A stretch of 6,845 nucleotides of DNA from Chloroflexota bacterium (GCA_025355255.1 JANYAA010000117.1:1-6845); one strand, 5' to 3'; shown: positions 1 through 6,135, counted from the stretch's first letter. A program made the numbers and translations. The notes: generated from the sequence alone by a model not told the origin.

Positions 1-1
1 G

Positions 2-1048
2 TTTAACAGCGGCGTCGCCGATGAGCCCGCGGGCGGGGTCGGCTGTCCACTCGGTGGCGATGGCCCCCGAGGTGAACCCGGCGCCGAACGCCACAAGCAC
101 CACTTTGTCGCCTGGCTTGAGCCGGCCCGTGTTGGCCGCCTCCGCCAGCGCGATGGGCACGGATGCGGCCGACGTGTTGCCGTAGCGATCGACATTCACG
201 AAGAACTTGTCCATCGGCAGGTCGAGGCCTTTGGCGACCGCCTCGATGATCCGGATGTTGGCCTGGTGCGGGATGATCAGGTCGATGTCGTCCTGCGTCC
301 AGCCCGCCTTGGCAACCGCGGCAAGCCCAGTGGACGCGAGCGTCCGCGTGGCAAACCGGTAGGTCTCCTTGCCCTCCATGCGGATCTTGTGCTGTCCGCG
401 TGAGAGCGTCTCGTACGATGGCGGCGCCTTGGACCCGCCAGCCGGCAGCCAGATCATGTAGGCGCCCTGTGGATCCGTAGTGAGCTCGATGCCTGTCTTC
501 GCCGTGGGCTCGTCGCTGGCCGAGAGGACCACCGCGCCCGCGCCGTCGCCGAAGAGGATGGAGGTGCCCCGGTCGGAGTAGTCCAGGAACCGCGTAAGCA
601 GCTCTGCGCCGATGACCAGGACGTTCTTGGCCATCCCCGCAGCAATGTACGCGCTCGCCGTGGCATACGCGTAGACGAAGCCCGAGCAGGCGGCTGCCAC
701 GTCGAAGCAGGCGGCGCGCGTGTTGCCAATGGCTTCCTTGACCAGCGCCGCGGTGGAGGGCATCCAGTAGTCCGGCGTCAGCGTGGCCAGGATGATGAAG
801 TCGATGTCGTCGGGTTCAAGGCCCGCGGTCTTGATGGCACGCAGCCCGGCGACAGCGCCCATGGACGCGGTGCTCTCATGCGCGGCCGCGACGCGGCGCT
901 CGCGGATCCCGGTGCGGGTGACGATCCACTCGTCGGACGTGTCCACCATCCGCTCGAGGTCGGCATTGGTCAAGATCTGCGCTGGCGCATATCTGCCCCA
1001 GCCGGTGAGCCGGACGGCGCGCTGCGGCGCGGGCTGCTGGCTGCTCAT
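2..1048 (-). CDS. fabH: FabH, beta-ketoacyl-ACP synthase III (3' end cut off by the window)
   Basis: This enzyme starts fatty-acid chains in the cytoplasm by condensing an acyl-CoA primer (usually acetyl-CoA) with malonyl-ACP. The thiolase-fold Cys-His-Asn triad is intact: Cys121 in AACSGF, His261 in PHQAN and Asn291 in YGNTSAAS. The N-terminal SDEWIVTRTGIRERR stretch (residues 38-52) and the C-terminal GAGFTSGA segment (322-329) are typical of FabH. The ATG at 1048 is chosen because it overlaps the accB stop as ATGA and leaves a normal short leader. A GAGG lies about 11 bases upstream. 349 codons are open with no stop before the window edge. FabH proteins usually have about 310-335 residues, so almost all of the enzyme is present and a tail of at least 15 residues follows the usual end. 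The primer preference (straight or branched) cannot be read from the sequence. The identification is secure. Confidence 0.96.
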   Translation of the reverse strand, partial: MSSQQPAPQRAVRLTGWGRYAPAQILTNADLERMVDTSDEWIVTRTGIRERRVAAAHESTASMGAVAGLRAIKTAGLEPDDIDFIILATLTPDYWMPSTAALVKEAIGNTRAACFDVAAACSGFVYAYATASAYIAAGMAKNVLVIGAELLTRFLDYSDRGTSILFGDGAGAVVLSASDEPTAKTGIELTTDPQGAYMIWLPAGGSKAPPSYETLSRGQHKIRMEGKETYRFATRTLASTGLAAVAKAGWTQDDIDLIIPHQANIRIIEAVAKGLDLPMDKFFVNVDRYGNTSAASVPIALAEAANTGRLKPGDKVVLVAFGAGFTSGAIATEWTADPARGLIGDAAVK

Positions 1049-1051
1049 GCG
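1037..1051 (-). repeat. 15-bp direct repeat, copy at the accB-fabH junction
   Basis: CGCATGAGCAGCCAG on the minus strand spans the accB stop and the fabH start and is identical to the copy at 1555-1569. It makes both following proteins begin Met-Ser-Ser-Gln. Confidence 0.85.
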
Positions 1052-1566
1052 CGCTCAACCTCGATCAGCGGCTGCTTGGCCTTGACCAGCTGGCCGCTCT
1101 CCGCGCAGATCCGCGTGATGCGGCCCGAGAGGTCGCTCTTGATCTCGTTGAACAGCTTCATCGCCTCGATGAGGCCGATGATCTGGCCCGCCTGCACGTG
1201 GTCGCCCACCGCGATGTACGGCGTGGCGCCTGGTGACGAGGCCCCGTAGTAGATGCCCGTGAGCGGCGCCTTGACCGAAGGCTTTGCCTGTGAGGGTGTG
1301 CCGGACGCGTCAACGGGTGCGGCGGCTGGGCTGGACCCAAGGGCAGCACCTGTGGGGCCGGCGGTTTCGGCTGGGCCGGCCTCAGCAGTACCCGGGCCAG
1401 CCGAGGCCATCCGCTCGAGCGCCGCCTGGGAGCGAACGACGATGGTGGTCCCGCCTGACGAGAGTTCCAGCTCGCCCAGATCGCCTTGGTCAAGCATCGC
1501 GGCCAGCCGATCCACCAGCGCCAGCAGCGGCGCGCTGTCGTCCACGGGCTCCTCCTGGCTGCTCAT
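1045..1566 (-). CDS. accB: AccB, biotin carboxyl carrier protein of acetyl-CoA carboxylase (biotinylatable copy)
   Basis: This carrier shuttles carboxybiotin between biotin carboxylase (AccC) and carboxyltransferase (AccA/AccD) in the cytoplasm. The 173-residue product has the usual two-domain plan. An N-terminal AccC-binding region (about 12-50, with LGELELSSGG) is followed by an Ala/Gly/Pro-rich linker (about 52-97) and then a C-terminal biotinyl domain (98-173). That domain contains the biotinylation motif EAMKLFNE, with Lys137 as acceptor, and the thumb loop around SPGATPYI that is characteristic of bacterial AccB. An in-frame ATG at 1575 lies inside fabF. The ATG at 1566 is preferred because it gives an ATGA overlap with the fabF stop, as at the neighbouring junctions. 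Its own stop overlaps the fabH start. It is unusually placed between fabF and fabH rather than beside accC. It is flanked by 15-bp direct repeats and is one of two AccB-like genes here. Confidence 0.95.
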   Translation of the reverse strand: MSSQEEPVDDSAPLLALVDRLAAMLDQGDLGELELSSGGTTIVVRSQAALERMASAGPGTAEAGPAETAGPTGAALGSSPAAAPVDASGTPSQAKPSVKAPLTGIYYGASSPGATPYIAVGDHVQAGQIIGLIEAMKLFNEIKSDLSGRITRICAESGQLVKAKQPLIEVERA

Positions 1567-1569
1567 GCG
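1555..1569 (-). repeat. 15-bp direct repeat, copy at the fabF-accB junction
   Basis: This is the second identical copy of CGCATGAGCAGCCAG, spanning the fabF stop and the accB start. With the copy at 1037-1051 it brackets accB exactly, 518 bp apart. Confidence 0.85.
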
Positions 1570-2834
1570 TCCCACCGGACAAAGACCACGGCCGAGTTCT
1601 GCCCGCCAAAGCCAAACGAGTTGGACACGGCCGCGCGCAGCGGACGCCGGGCGGCGGTGTTGGGCGTCAGGTCCAGACCCGCGGCGTTGTCGTCGGGGTT
1701 GGCCAGGTTGATCGTCGGGGGCACGATCCCCGTGCGCAGCGCCATGATCGTGGCGATCGCCTCAATCGCGCCCGCAGCGCCCAGCGTGTGGCCCAGCATG
1801 GACTTGTTGGCGGTCACGGCCACGTTGGGTGCGTGATCGCCGAAGATCGTTCGGATAGCGGCCAGCTCGGCCTTGTCACCCTCCGTCGTGGAGGTGGCGT
1901 GGGCGTTGAGGTGGTCGATCTCGTCGGGCAGCAGGCCCGCCTTCTCCAGCGCGCGACGGACCGCTCGAACAGCGCCGATCCCGCCCGGTGCGGGCAGGGT
2001 GATGTGCGAGGCGTCCGCGGTGGCGCCGTAGCCCACAAGCTCGGCCAATGGCTCGGCGCCGCGGCCAAGCGCATGCTCCAGCGACTCGAGCACCAGCGCG
2101 CCGCCGCCCTCGCCGATCACGAAGCCGTCCCGGCCCTGATCAAACGGGCGCGACGCTGCCTGGGGGTCATCGTTGCGGGTGGAGAGCGCCTTCATCGAGG
2201 CAAAGCCGCCGACGACCGCCTCATGGATGCCCGCCTCCACGCCGCCCGCGATCATCATGTCGGCGTCGCCGCGCCGGATGGTCTCCCACGCCTCGCCCAG
2301 CGCGTGACCGCCAGACGCGCATGCGCTCACGGTGGCGAAGTTTGGCCCGAGCGCGCCCGTGAGGATGGCCACTTGGCCCGCGCCCACGTTGGCGATGCCC
2401 ATCGGGATGAAGAACGGCGAGATGCGGTCGGGGCCCCGCTCCGCCATGACGACGACGTTGTCGAACATCGTGTTGGCGCCGCCGAGCCCCGAGCCGAAGA
2501 TGGCACCGGTACGCTCGGCCAGCACGCCGTCAAGACGGCCAGGGAGGCCCGCGCTGTCGAGCGCCTGACGCGCGCTCCACAGGGCGAACTGGATGTAGCG
2601 GTCCGTGCGCCGCATCTCCTTGCGGTCCAGGATGGACGAGGGGTCAAAGTCCTTAACCTCCGCGCCAATCCGCGAGCTGACGCGCGACGGGTCAAACGCC
2701 TCGATCGTGCGGACGCCGGAGCGACCGGCGACAAGGCCATCCCACGTGGACGCCACGTCGTTGCCCAGCGCGGTGACGGCGCCCATGCCGGTCACAACGA
2801 CGCGCCGGGGCCGGACCGGCCAGGACCAGCTCAT
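1563..2834 (-). CDS. fabF: FabF, beta-ketoacyl-ACP synthase II
   Basis: This is an elongating condensing enzyme that joins acyl-ACP with malonyl-ACP to give 3-ketoacyl-ACP plus CO2. The 423-residue protein covers the whole family length (about 410-415) with a short extra N-terminus before RVVVTGMGAVTALG. The Cys-His-His triad is complete: Cys172 in SACASGGH, His312 in NAHATSTTEGD and His349 in NKSMLGHT. The supporting Lys344 and the C-terminal NSFGFGGQN loop (405-413), which gates the acyl pocket, are also present. The intact catalytic Cys excludes a chain-length-factor-like or polyketide decarboxylating homologue. FabB is a less likely alternative, given the THATSTxxGD-type region and the length. 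The ATG at 2834 overlaps the metallophosphoesterase stop as ATGA, and the gene's own TGA overlaps the accB start, so translation is probably coupled on both sides. Confidence 0.96.
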   Translation of the reverse strand: MSWSWPVRPRRVVVTGMGAVTALGNDVASTWDGLVAGRSGVRTIEAFDPSRVSSRIGAEVKDFDPSSILDRKEMRRTDRYIQFALWSARQALDSAGLPGRLDGVLAERTGAIFGSGLGGANTMFDNVVVMAERGPDRISPFFIPMGIANVGAGQVAILTGALGPNFATVSACASGGHALGEAWETIRRGDADMMIAGGVEAGIHEAVVGGFASMKALSTRNDDPQAASRPFDQGRDGFVIGEGGGALVLESLEHALGRGAEPLAELVGYGATADASHITLPAPGGIGAVRAVRRALEKAGLLPDEIDHLNAHATSTTEGDKAELAAIRTIFGDHAPNVAVTANKSMLGHTLGAAGAIEAIATIMALRTGIVPPTINLANPDDNAAGLDLTPNTAARRPLRAAVSNSFGFGGQNSAVVFVRWDA

Positions 2835-3577
2835 CGAACCAGCTTCCCGGTGCGCACCGTGGCGGCGCGGTAGACGTCGCCCGGCAGACCGCGGGCCGAG
2901 ATGGCATTGGCCACCGACAGCGCGTCAAACGGGGTGCGCTTGATCTCAGCCGTGACGTTGCCCTCGTGGACATCCACCATCGCCCATGACGCCGTGGGAT
3001 CACCGTCAAACACATAACCCGCAGAGCCACCGTTGACAATCACCTTGAAGCCCAGATCGCGCACCTCGGGAACGTGCGTGTGGCCGACGCAGATCACGCG
3101 GGCGTCGGTCATTGCCGCGCGCTCAAAGATGACGTTGGCGTCGAGCGCCTGGTCAAAGCCGCGGGTCTGCGACCCCGGCGAGGCGTGGACCACGAGCAGC
3201 AGCGTGTCGTCCGAGGCGCGCATCCGGCGCTCGGCGGGTAGACGCCGCAGCCAGTCCAGCTGGTCGTCGCCAAGCTCGTCATGGGCCCATTCGGCGGCGG
3301 CCCGGATGGTCTCCGGCACGCCGTCCTGATACTGCGGGTACGCGGAGCCGTAGTCGAAGTCCCCCACGGCGATGTCCGTGTTCCCGGACACGATCAGCGC
3401 GCCCTCTGACTCGAGCAGCCGAAGCGCGTCAACGCAGGCGCCCGGGTGTGGCCCGTTGAGCACAAGATCGCCGGCGACCAGGACCGCGTCGGGTCGCGCG
3501 CGGCGGATCTCCGCGGCCACCGCCTCCAGGGCGGGCAGGTTCCCGTGGATGTCGGAGAAGACGGCGATGCGGGTCAT
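2831..3577 (-). CDS. Calcineurin-like metallophosphoesterase (YfcE/MJ0936-type), substrate unknown
   Basis: This is a predicted soluble, two-metal phosphoesterase of 248 residues with no signal peptide or membrane segment. All metal-binding motifs of the family are present in order: SDIHGN (Asp9, His11), AGDLV (Asp37), SGNTD (Asn66), VVHASPG (His131) and GHTH (His166, His168). These are followed by an NGGSAG loop (182-187) like the NPGS loop of YfcE-type enzymes. It should therefore be catalytically competent. Family members hydrolyse phosphodiesters or phosphomonoesters of very varied substrates, and the sequence does not reveal which. The ATG at 3577 overlaps the fabZ stop and its TGA overlaps the fabF start, both as ATGA, so it is made in step with the fatty-acid enzymes. 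A role in lipid or acyl-carrier metabolism is inference from position only. LpxH was considered and is less likely, because the first motif is SDIHGN rather than the (A/S)DLHL type. Confidence 0.9.
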   Translation of the reverse strand: MTRIAVFSDIHGNLPALEAVAAEIRRARPDAVLVAGDLVLNGPHPGACVDALRLLESEGALIVSGNTDIAVGDFDYGSAYPQYQDGVPETIRAAAEWAHDELGDDQLDWLRRLPAERRMRASDDTLLLVVHASPGSQTRGFDQALDANVIFERAAMTDARVICVGHTHVPEVRDLGFKVIVNGGSAGYVFDGDPTASWAMVDVHEGNVTAEIKRTPFDALSVANAISARGLPGDVYRAATVRTGKLVR

Positions 3578-4056
3578 CGCAGGACCCCGGCGGGCGGGAT
3601 CACAAAGGAGAGCAGGCCCTCGCAGGCAATCTCCCCGTCAACGGTGGCGACCGCACGGCCCTTGCCGAAGCGGCTGCCGAGCTTCTCCATCACCACCTCG
3701 AGCCGCAGCGTGTCGCCGGGCGACACCACGCGCTTGAAGCGGACCTCGTCAATGCCCGCGAACAGGCCGATCCGGTCACCGAACCCAGGTTGCTTGGCCA
3801 CATAGCAGGCCATCGTCTGGGCGAGCGCCTCCACCTGGAGGACGCCGGGCATCACCGGCAACCCGGGGAAGTGGCCCTGGAAGAACCACTCGGTAGCGGT
3901 CACGGCCTTGATGCCGACGATCCGCTTGTTCTCTGGGTCGTACTCCGTGATCCGGTCCACCAGCAGGAACGGCCAGCGGTGCGGGATCAGCGTCTCGATC
4001 TCGCGCGTCGTGTGGACGGTCCCTTTGGCGGCGGGCGGGGTGGCGGGGTCGGTCAC
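3574..4056 (-). CDS. fabZ: FabZ, (3R)-hydroxyacyl-ACP dehydratase
   Basis: This hot-dog-fold enzyme removes water from 3-hydroxyacyl-ACP to give trans-2-enoyl-ACP during chain elongation. The catalytic pair is visible: His62 in GHFPGLPVMPGV and Glu76 in LQVEALAQ. The entry segment LIPHRWPFLLVDRI (23-36) is also typical. The reading frame stays open upstream to 4350, but that part overlaps accC and has no FabZ character. A GTG at 4056, preceded by GGAG at a 6-base spacing, gives 160 residues, close to the usual 140-160. It has a short Pro/Ala-rich leader and I take this as the start. The gene follows the only sizeable gap in the window and heads a chain of five genes joined by ATGA overlaps. 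Its stop overlaps the start of the metallophosphoesterase. FabA is unlikely because of the length and the FabZ-type motifs. Confidence 0.95.
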   Translation of the reverse strand: MTDPATPPAAKGTVHTTREIETLIPHRWPFLLVDRITEYDPENKRIVGIKAVTATEWFFQGHFPGLPVMPGVLQVEALAQTMACYVAKQPGFGDRIGLFAGIDEVRFKRVVSPGDTLRLEVVMEKLGSRFGKGRAVATVDGEIACEGLLSFVIPPAGVLR

Positions 4057-4066
4057 AGGTGGCTCC
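4054..4066 (-). promoter_or_regulatory. Ribosome binding site and GTG start of fabZ
   Basis: On the minus strand GGAG (4066-4063) is followed by six bases and a GTG codon (4056-4054). This site decides the fabZ start, since no suitable ATG lies between the end of accC and the conserved part of FabZ. Confidence 0.7.
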
Positions 4067-4162
4067 AGCAGATTGAATGGGGAGTGTGGCGGCTGTGGGC
4101 GGCGGCGCGTTCGGCGGTGCGTGCAGGGCTGCACGCGCGGACCGGCCGCTCCCCGCCGCGGG
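4057..4162 (-). other. 106-base gap between accC and fabZ
   Basis: This is the only intergenic gap longer than three bases. It is very GC-rich and holds a perfect short hairpin (4119-4136) and the fabZ ribosome binding site. An outer pairing of GGGGAG (4154-4149) with CTCCCC (4084-4079) on the minus strand could enclose the hairpin. I see no convincing -35/-10 promoter, no FapR- or FadR-like operator and no T-run. The gap could separate two translational units of one transcript, or carry a second promoter that I cannot recognise in this lineage. Confidence 0.6.
4119..4136 (-). repeat. Perfect inverted repeat, 8-bp arms with 2-base spacer
   Basis: On the minus strand the arms are GCGTGCAG and CTGCACGC around CC, and would form a strong RNA hairpin. 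No T-run follows, so it does not look like an intrinsic terminator. It could be an attenuator, an RNA-processing or stability element, or a dyad protein-binding site. These roles are inference; only the repeat is seen. Confidence 0.6.
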
Positions 4163-5533
4163 TCATCCGGGTCGCTCGGCAGCGGCAAGAAAGGCCGCGC
4201 CGCCCACTCGGTCGAGCAGGTTGGTGGTGAACTTGCCGCTGAGGAAGGGCTCCGACTGGAGCAGCGCGCGGTGGATGGCGACGTTGGTTGTGACGCCGTC
4301 GACGATGAGTTCGCTGAGGGCCGCGCGGCCGCGTGCGATGGCGCCCTCACGCGTGGGCGCCCAGACGATCAGCTTGCCAAGCAGCGAGTCGTAATACGGC
4401 GGGACCTCGTAGCCCACATAGGCGTGGCTGTCGAAGCGGACGCCGGGGCCGCCGGGCGCATTGAAGCGCTCGATGGTGCCGGCGCCTGGCCGGAAGTCGT
4501 GCGCGGGGTCCTCGGCGTTGATGCGGAACTCGATGGCGTGGCCACGCTGGGGCACATCCTCCTGCGCAAACCCGAGTGGCTCGCCGGACGCGATGCGGAT
4601 CTGCGTGGCGACAAGGTCGATGCCCGTGAGCATCTCCGTGACTGGGTGCTCCACCTGGATCCGGCAGTTGATCTCGATGAAGTAGGCATTGCCTTCGCTG
4701 TCCACCAGGAACTCGAGGGTGCCCACGTTCTCGTACCCGGCGGCAACCACGGCTTTGATCGCCCGCTCCGCCAGCTCCTTGCGTCCCGCGGCGCTCATCG
4801 CGGGTGACGGTGACTCCTCGAGGATCTTCTGGTGGCGGCGCTGGATGGAGCAGTCGCGCTCCCAGAGGTGCACGCCGTGCCCGTACTTGTCCACCGCCAC
4901 CTGGATCTCGACGTGGCGGTTGTCCTCCAGCCACTTCTCCAGATACAGGGAGTCGTCGCCAAATGCCGCGCGGGCCTCGGAGCGGCAAATGGGGAGCACC
5001 GCAGCGAGCTCCCGCGGGGAGCGCACCATGCGCATGCCCTTGCCGCCGCCGCCAGCGGAGGGCTTGAGCAGCACCGGATAGCCCACGCGCGCAGCTTCGG
5101 CCAGCGCCTGCTCCTCGTCGGCGAGGAGCCCGGAGCCCGGGACCGTTGGCAGGCCGTGGGTGGCGAGCAGCCGGCGAACCTCCGCTTTGGAGGCGAACTT
5201 GTCCAGCACGTCCGCGGGCGGGCCGATAAACGTGAGGCCGTGGGCACGGACAGCATCGGCGAAGGCGTCGTCTTCGGAAAGAAAGCCGTAGCCCGGGTGG
5301 ACGGCGTCGCAGCCCGTGACGAGTGCGGCCGAGATCAGCGCGGGCGCGGAGAGGTACGAGCGGCGGGCGTCGGCCGGGCCGATGCAGATGGCCTCGTCGG
5401 CGAGCATCGCGGGCAGCGACTCGCGGTCGGCCTCCGAGTAGGCGACAACCGCCTCGATCCCCAGCGTGCGGCAGGCCCGGAGGATGCGCAAGGCGATCTC
5501 GCCGCGGTTGGCGATGAGGATGCGGGAGACCAC
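4163..5533 (-). CDS. accC: AccC, biotin carboxylase subunit of acetyl-CoA carboxylase
   Basis: This subunit carboxylates biotin on AccB using ATP and bicarbonate. The 456-residue product matches the stand-alone AccC length (about 450) with no fused carrier domain. In order it shows an N-terminal pre-ATP-grasp domain (ILIANRGEIALRILRACR, then HPGYGFLSE at 79-87) and the ATP-grasp domain. The latter has the glycine-rich lid KPSAGGGGKGM (157-167), HVEIQV (207-212), ERDCSIQRRHQK (225-236) and EINCRIQVEHPVTE (287-300). The C-terminal domain has RGHAIEFRINAED (330-342, Arg337) and PPYYDSLLGKLI (378-389). The position after the metal-ligand Asn289 is Cys where E. coli has Thr; the other listed catalytic residues are conserved. 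The start is GTG at 5533, two bases after the stop of the accB-like gene, with GGGGAGG seven bases upstream. Its partner accB is not next to it but 2.6 kb downstream. Confidence 0.97.
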   Translation of the reverse strand: MVSRILIANRGEIALRILRACRTLGIEAVVAYSEADRESLPAMLADEAICIGPADARRSYLSAPALISAALVTGCDAVHPGYGFLSEDDAFADAVRAHGLTFIGPPADVLDKFASKAEVRRLLATHGLPTVPGSGLLADEEQALAEAARVGYPVLLKPSAGGGGKGMRMVRSPRELAAVLPICRSEARAAFGDDSLYLEKWLEDNRHVEIQVAVDKYGHGVHLWERDCSIQRRHQKILEESPSPAMSAAGRKELAERAIKAVVAAGYENVGTLEFLVDSEGNAYFIEINCRIQVEHPVTEMLTGIDLVATQIRIASGEPLGFAQEDVPQRGHAIEFRINAEDPAHDFRPGAGTIERFNAPGGPGVRFDSHAYVGYEVPPYYDSLLGKLIVWAPTREGAIARGRAALSELIVDGVTTNVAIHRALLQSEPFLSGKFTTNLLDRVGGAAFLAAAERPG

Positions 5534-5547
5534 GGTCAGCCCTCCCC
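5531..5547 (-). promoter_or_regulatory. Ribosome binding site and GTG start of accC
   Basis: GGGGAGG (5547-5541, minus strand) lies inside the last codons of the upstream accB-like gene, seven bases before the GTG (5533-5531). This is the clearest Shine-Dalgarno sequence in the window and fixes the non-ATG start. Confidence 0.75.
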
Positions 5548-6135
5548 GTCCGTGGAGGGCGCCGCGGGGGCGGCCTTGGGTGCTGCGGCCTCGATCACGG
5601 CCACCTCCTGGCCGTACTCCACACCGTCGCCGGCCTGGGCAAGCACCTCGACCAGCACGCCGTCAACCGGCGCCGCCACGTCCTGCGGGATGCCGAGGAG
5701 GTCCACCACGGCAATCCGGTCGCCGGTACGGACGCGCGCGCCCACGGAAAGCCCCGGGCGGAAGACGCCCACGACCGGGGCCGTGGCGGCCGCGTGGACC
5801 GGACCGTCAGACGAAGCGACGGGCTCAGCAACAGGGGCCTGCGCCGGTGCGTGGGGGGCGTGTGGACCGGTGTGGCCCGGCAGTCCGGTATGGCGCGCGC
5901 GGTCTGCGCTCCGGTCGCTGGCGCGGCGCCCGGCATCCGGAGCAGAGCGGCGGACGCGGACGGCCCAGCCGTCCTCCCGGATCTCGATCTCGCCGAGGCT
6001 GCCAGCGCCAAGCTTGCCGGCGAGCGCCGGAACCAGCGTGTCGGCGAGCCGGGCAAGGGCTGCGTGGTCGGCGGCGCGCTCAGCCGGCGTGCGCTCGGCA
6101 GGAGCGATATCGCCAGTTCTGTTCGTGGCGGGCAT
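5536..6135 (-). CDS. AccB-like protein lacking the biotinylation site (BADC-like)
   Basis: This 199-residue protein has the two-domain plan of AccB but cannot be biotinylated at the normal site. The N-terminal region (about 22-63) ends in LGEIEIREDGWAVRVRR, matching the AccB segment thought to contact AccC. A long Pro/Ala/His-rich linker (about 64-117) follows. The C-terminal domain (about 119-183) aligns without gaps to the biotinyl domain of the other copy from VGARV (131-135) onward. Where the motif Glu-Ala-Met-Lys should be it has Asp145-Leu-Leu-Gly148. No lysine occurs anywhere in this domain; the only lysines are 41 and 187. The thumb loop is also missing. The frame is intact and sits between accA (3 bases upstream) and accC (2 bases downstream), the normal accB slot, so a decayed pseudogene is unlikely. 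A structural or regulatory subunit of acetyl-CoA carboxylase, like plant BADC, is my inference. The ATG at 6135 is the natural start, with GAGG about 11 bases upstream. Confidence 0.85.
   Translation of the reverse strand: MPATNRTGDIAPAERTPAERAADHAALARLADTLVPALAGKLGAGSLGEIEIREDGWAVRVRRSAPDAGRRASDRSADRARHTGLPGHTGPHAPHAPAQAPVAEPVASSDGPVHAAATAPVVGVFRPGLSVGARVRTGDRIAVVDLLGIPQDVAAPVDGVLVEVLAQAGDGVEYGQEVAVIEAAAPKAAPAAPSTDGEG

Noticed and set aside
1564..1575. Upstream ATG at 1575 as the accB start
   Set aside because: The ATG at 1566 forms the ATGA overlap seen at the three neighbouring junctions and the repeat shared with fabH. The extra three codons add nothing conserved.
1284..2873. A 529-codon open frame on the + strand opposite accB and fabF
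   Set aside because: It is antisense to two genes with complete catalytic motifs and encodes an Arg/Ala/Gly-rich sequence with no recognisable domain. It is a high-GC shadow.
2831..3577. LpxH (UDP-2,3-diacylglucosamine hydrolase), suggested by a lipid-gene neighbourhood
   Set aside because: The motifs SDIHGN, SGNTD and NGGSAG are of the YfcE/MJ0936 type, and no other lipid A genes are present.
4119..4136. Rho-independent terminator after accC
   Set aside because: The hairpin is strong but no T-run follows on the minus strand.
4057..4350. N-terminal extension of FabZ to the ATG at 4350
   Set aside because: It overlaps the accC C-terminus out of frame and is Ser/Pro/Arg-rich with no FabZ homology. 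The GTG at 4056 has a good ribosome binding site and gives a normal length.
5536..6135. A lipoyl-carrier domain instead of a biotinyl-like domain
   Set aside because: The lipoyl site also needs a lysine at the hairpin tip. Here it is Asp-Leu-Leu-Gly, and the N-terminal region is AccB-like.
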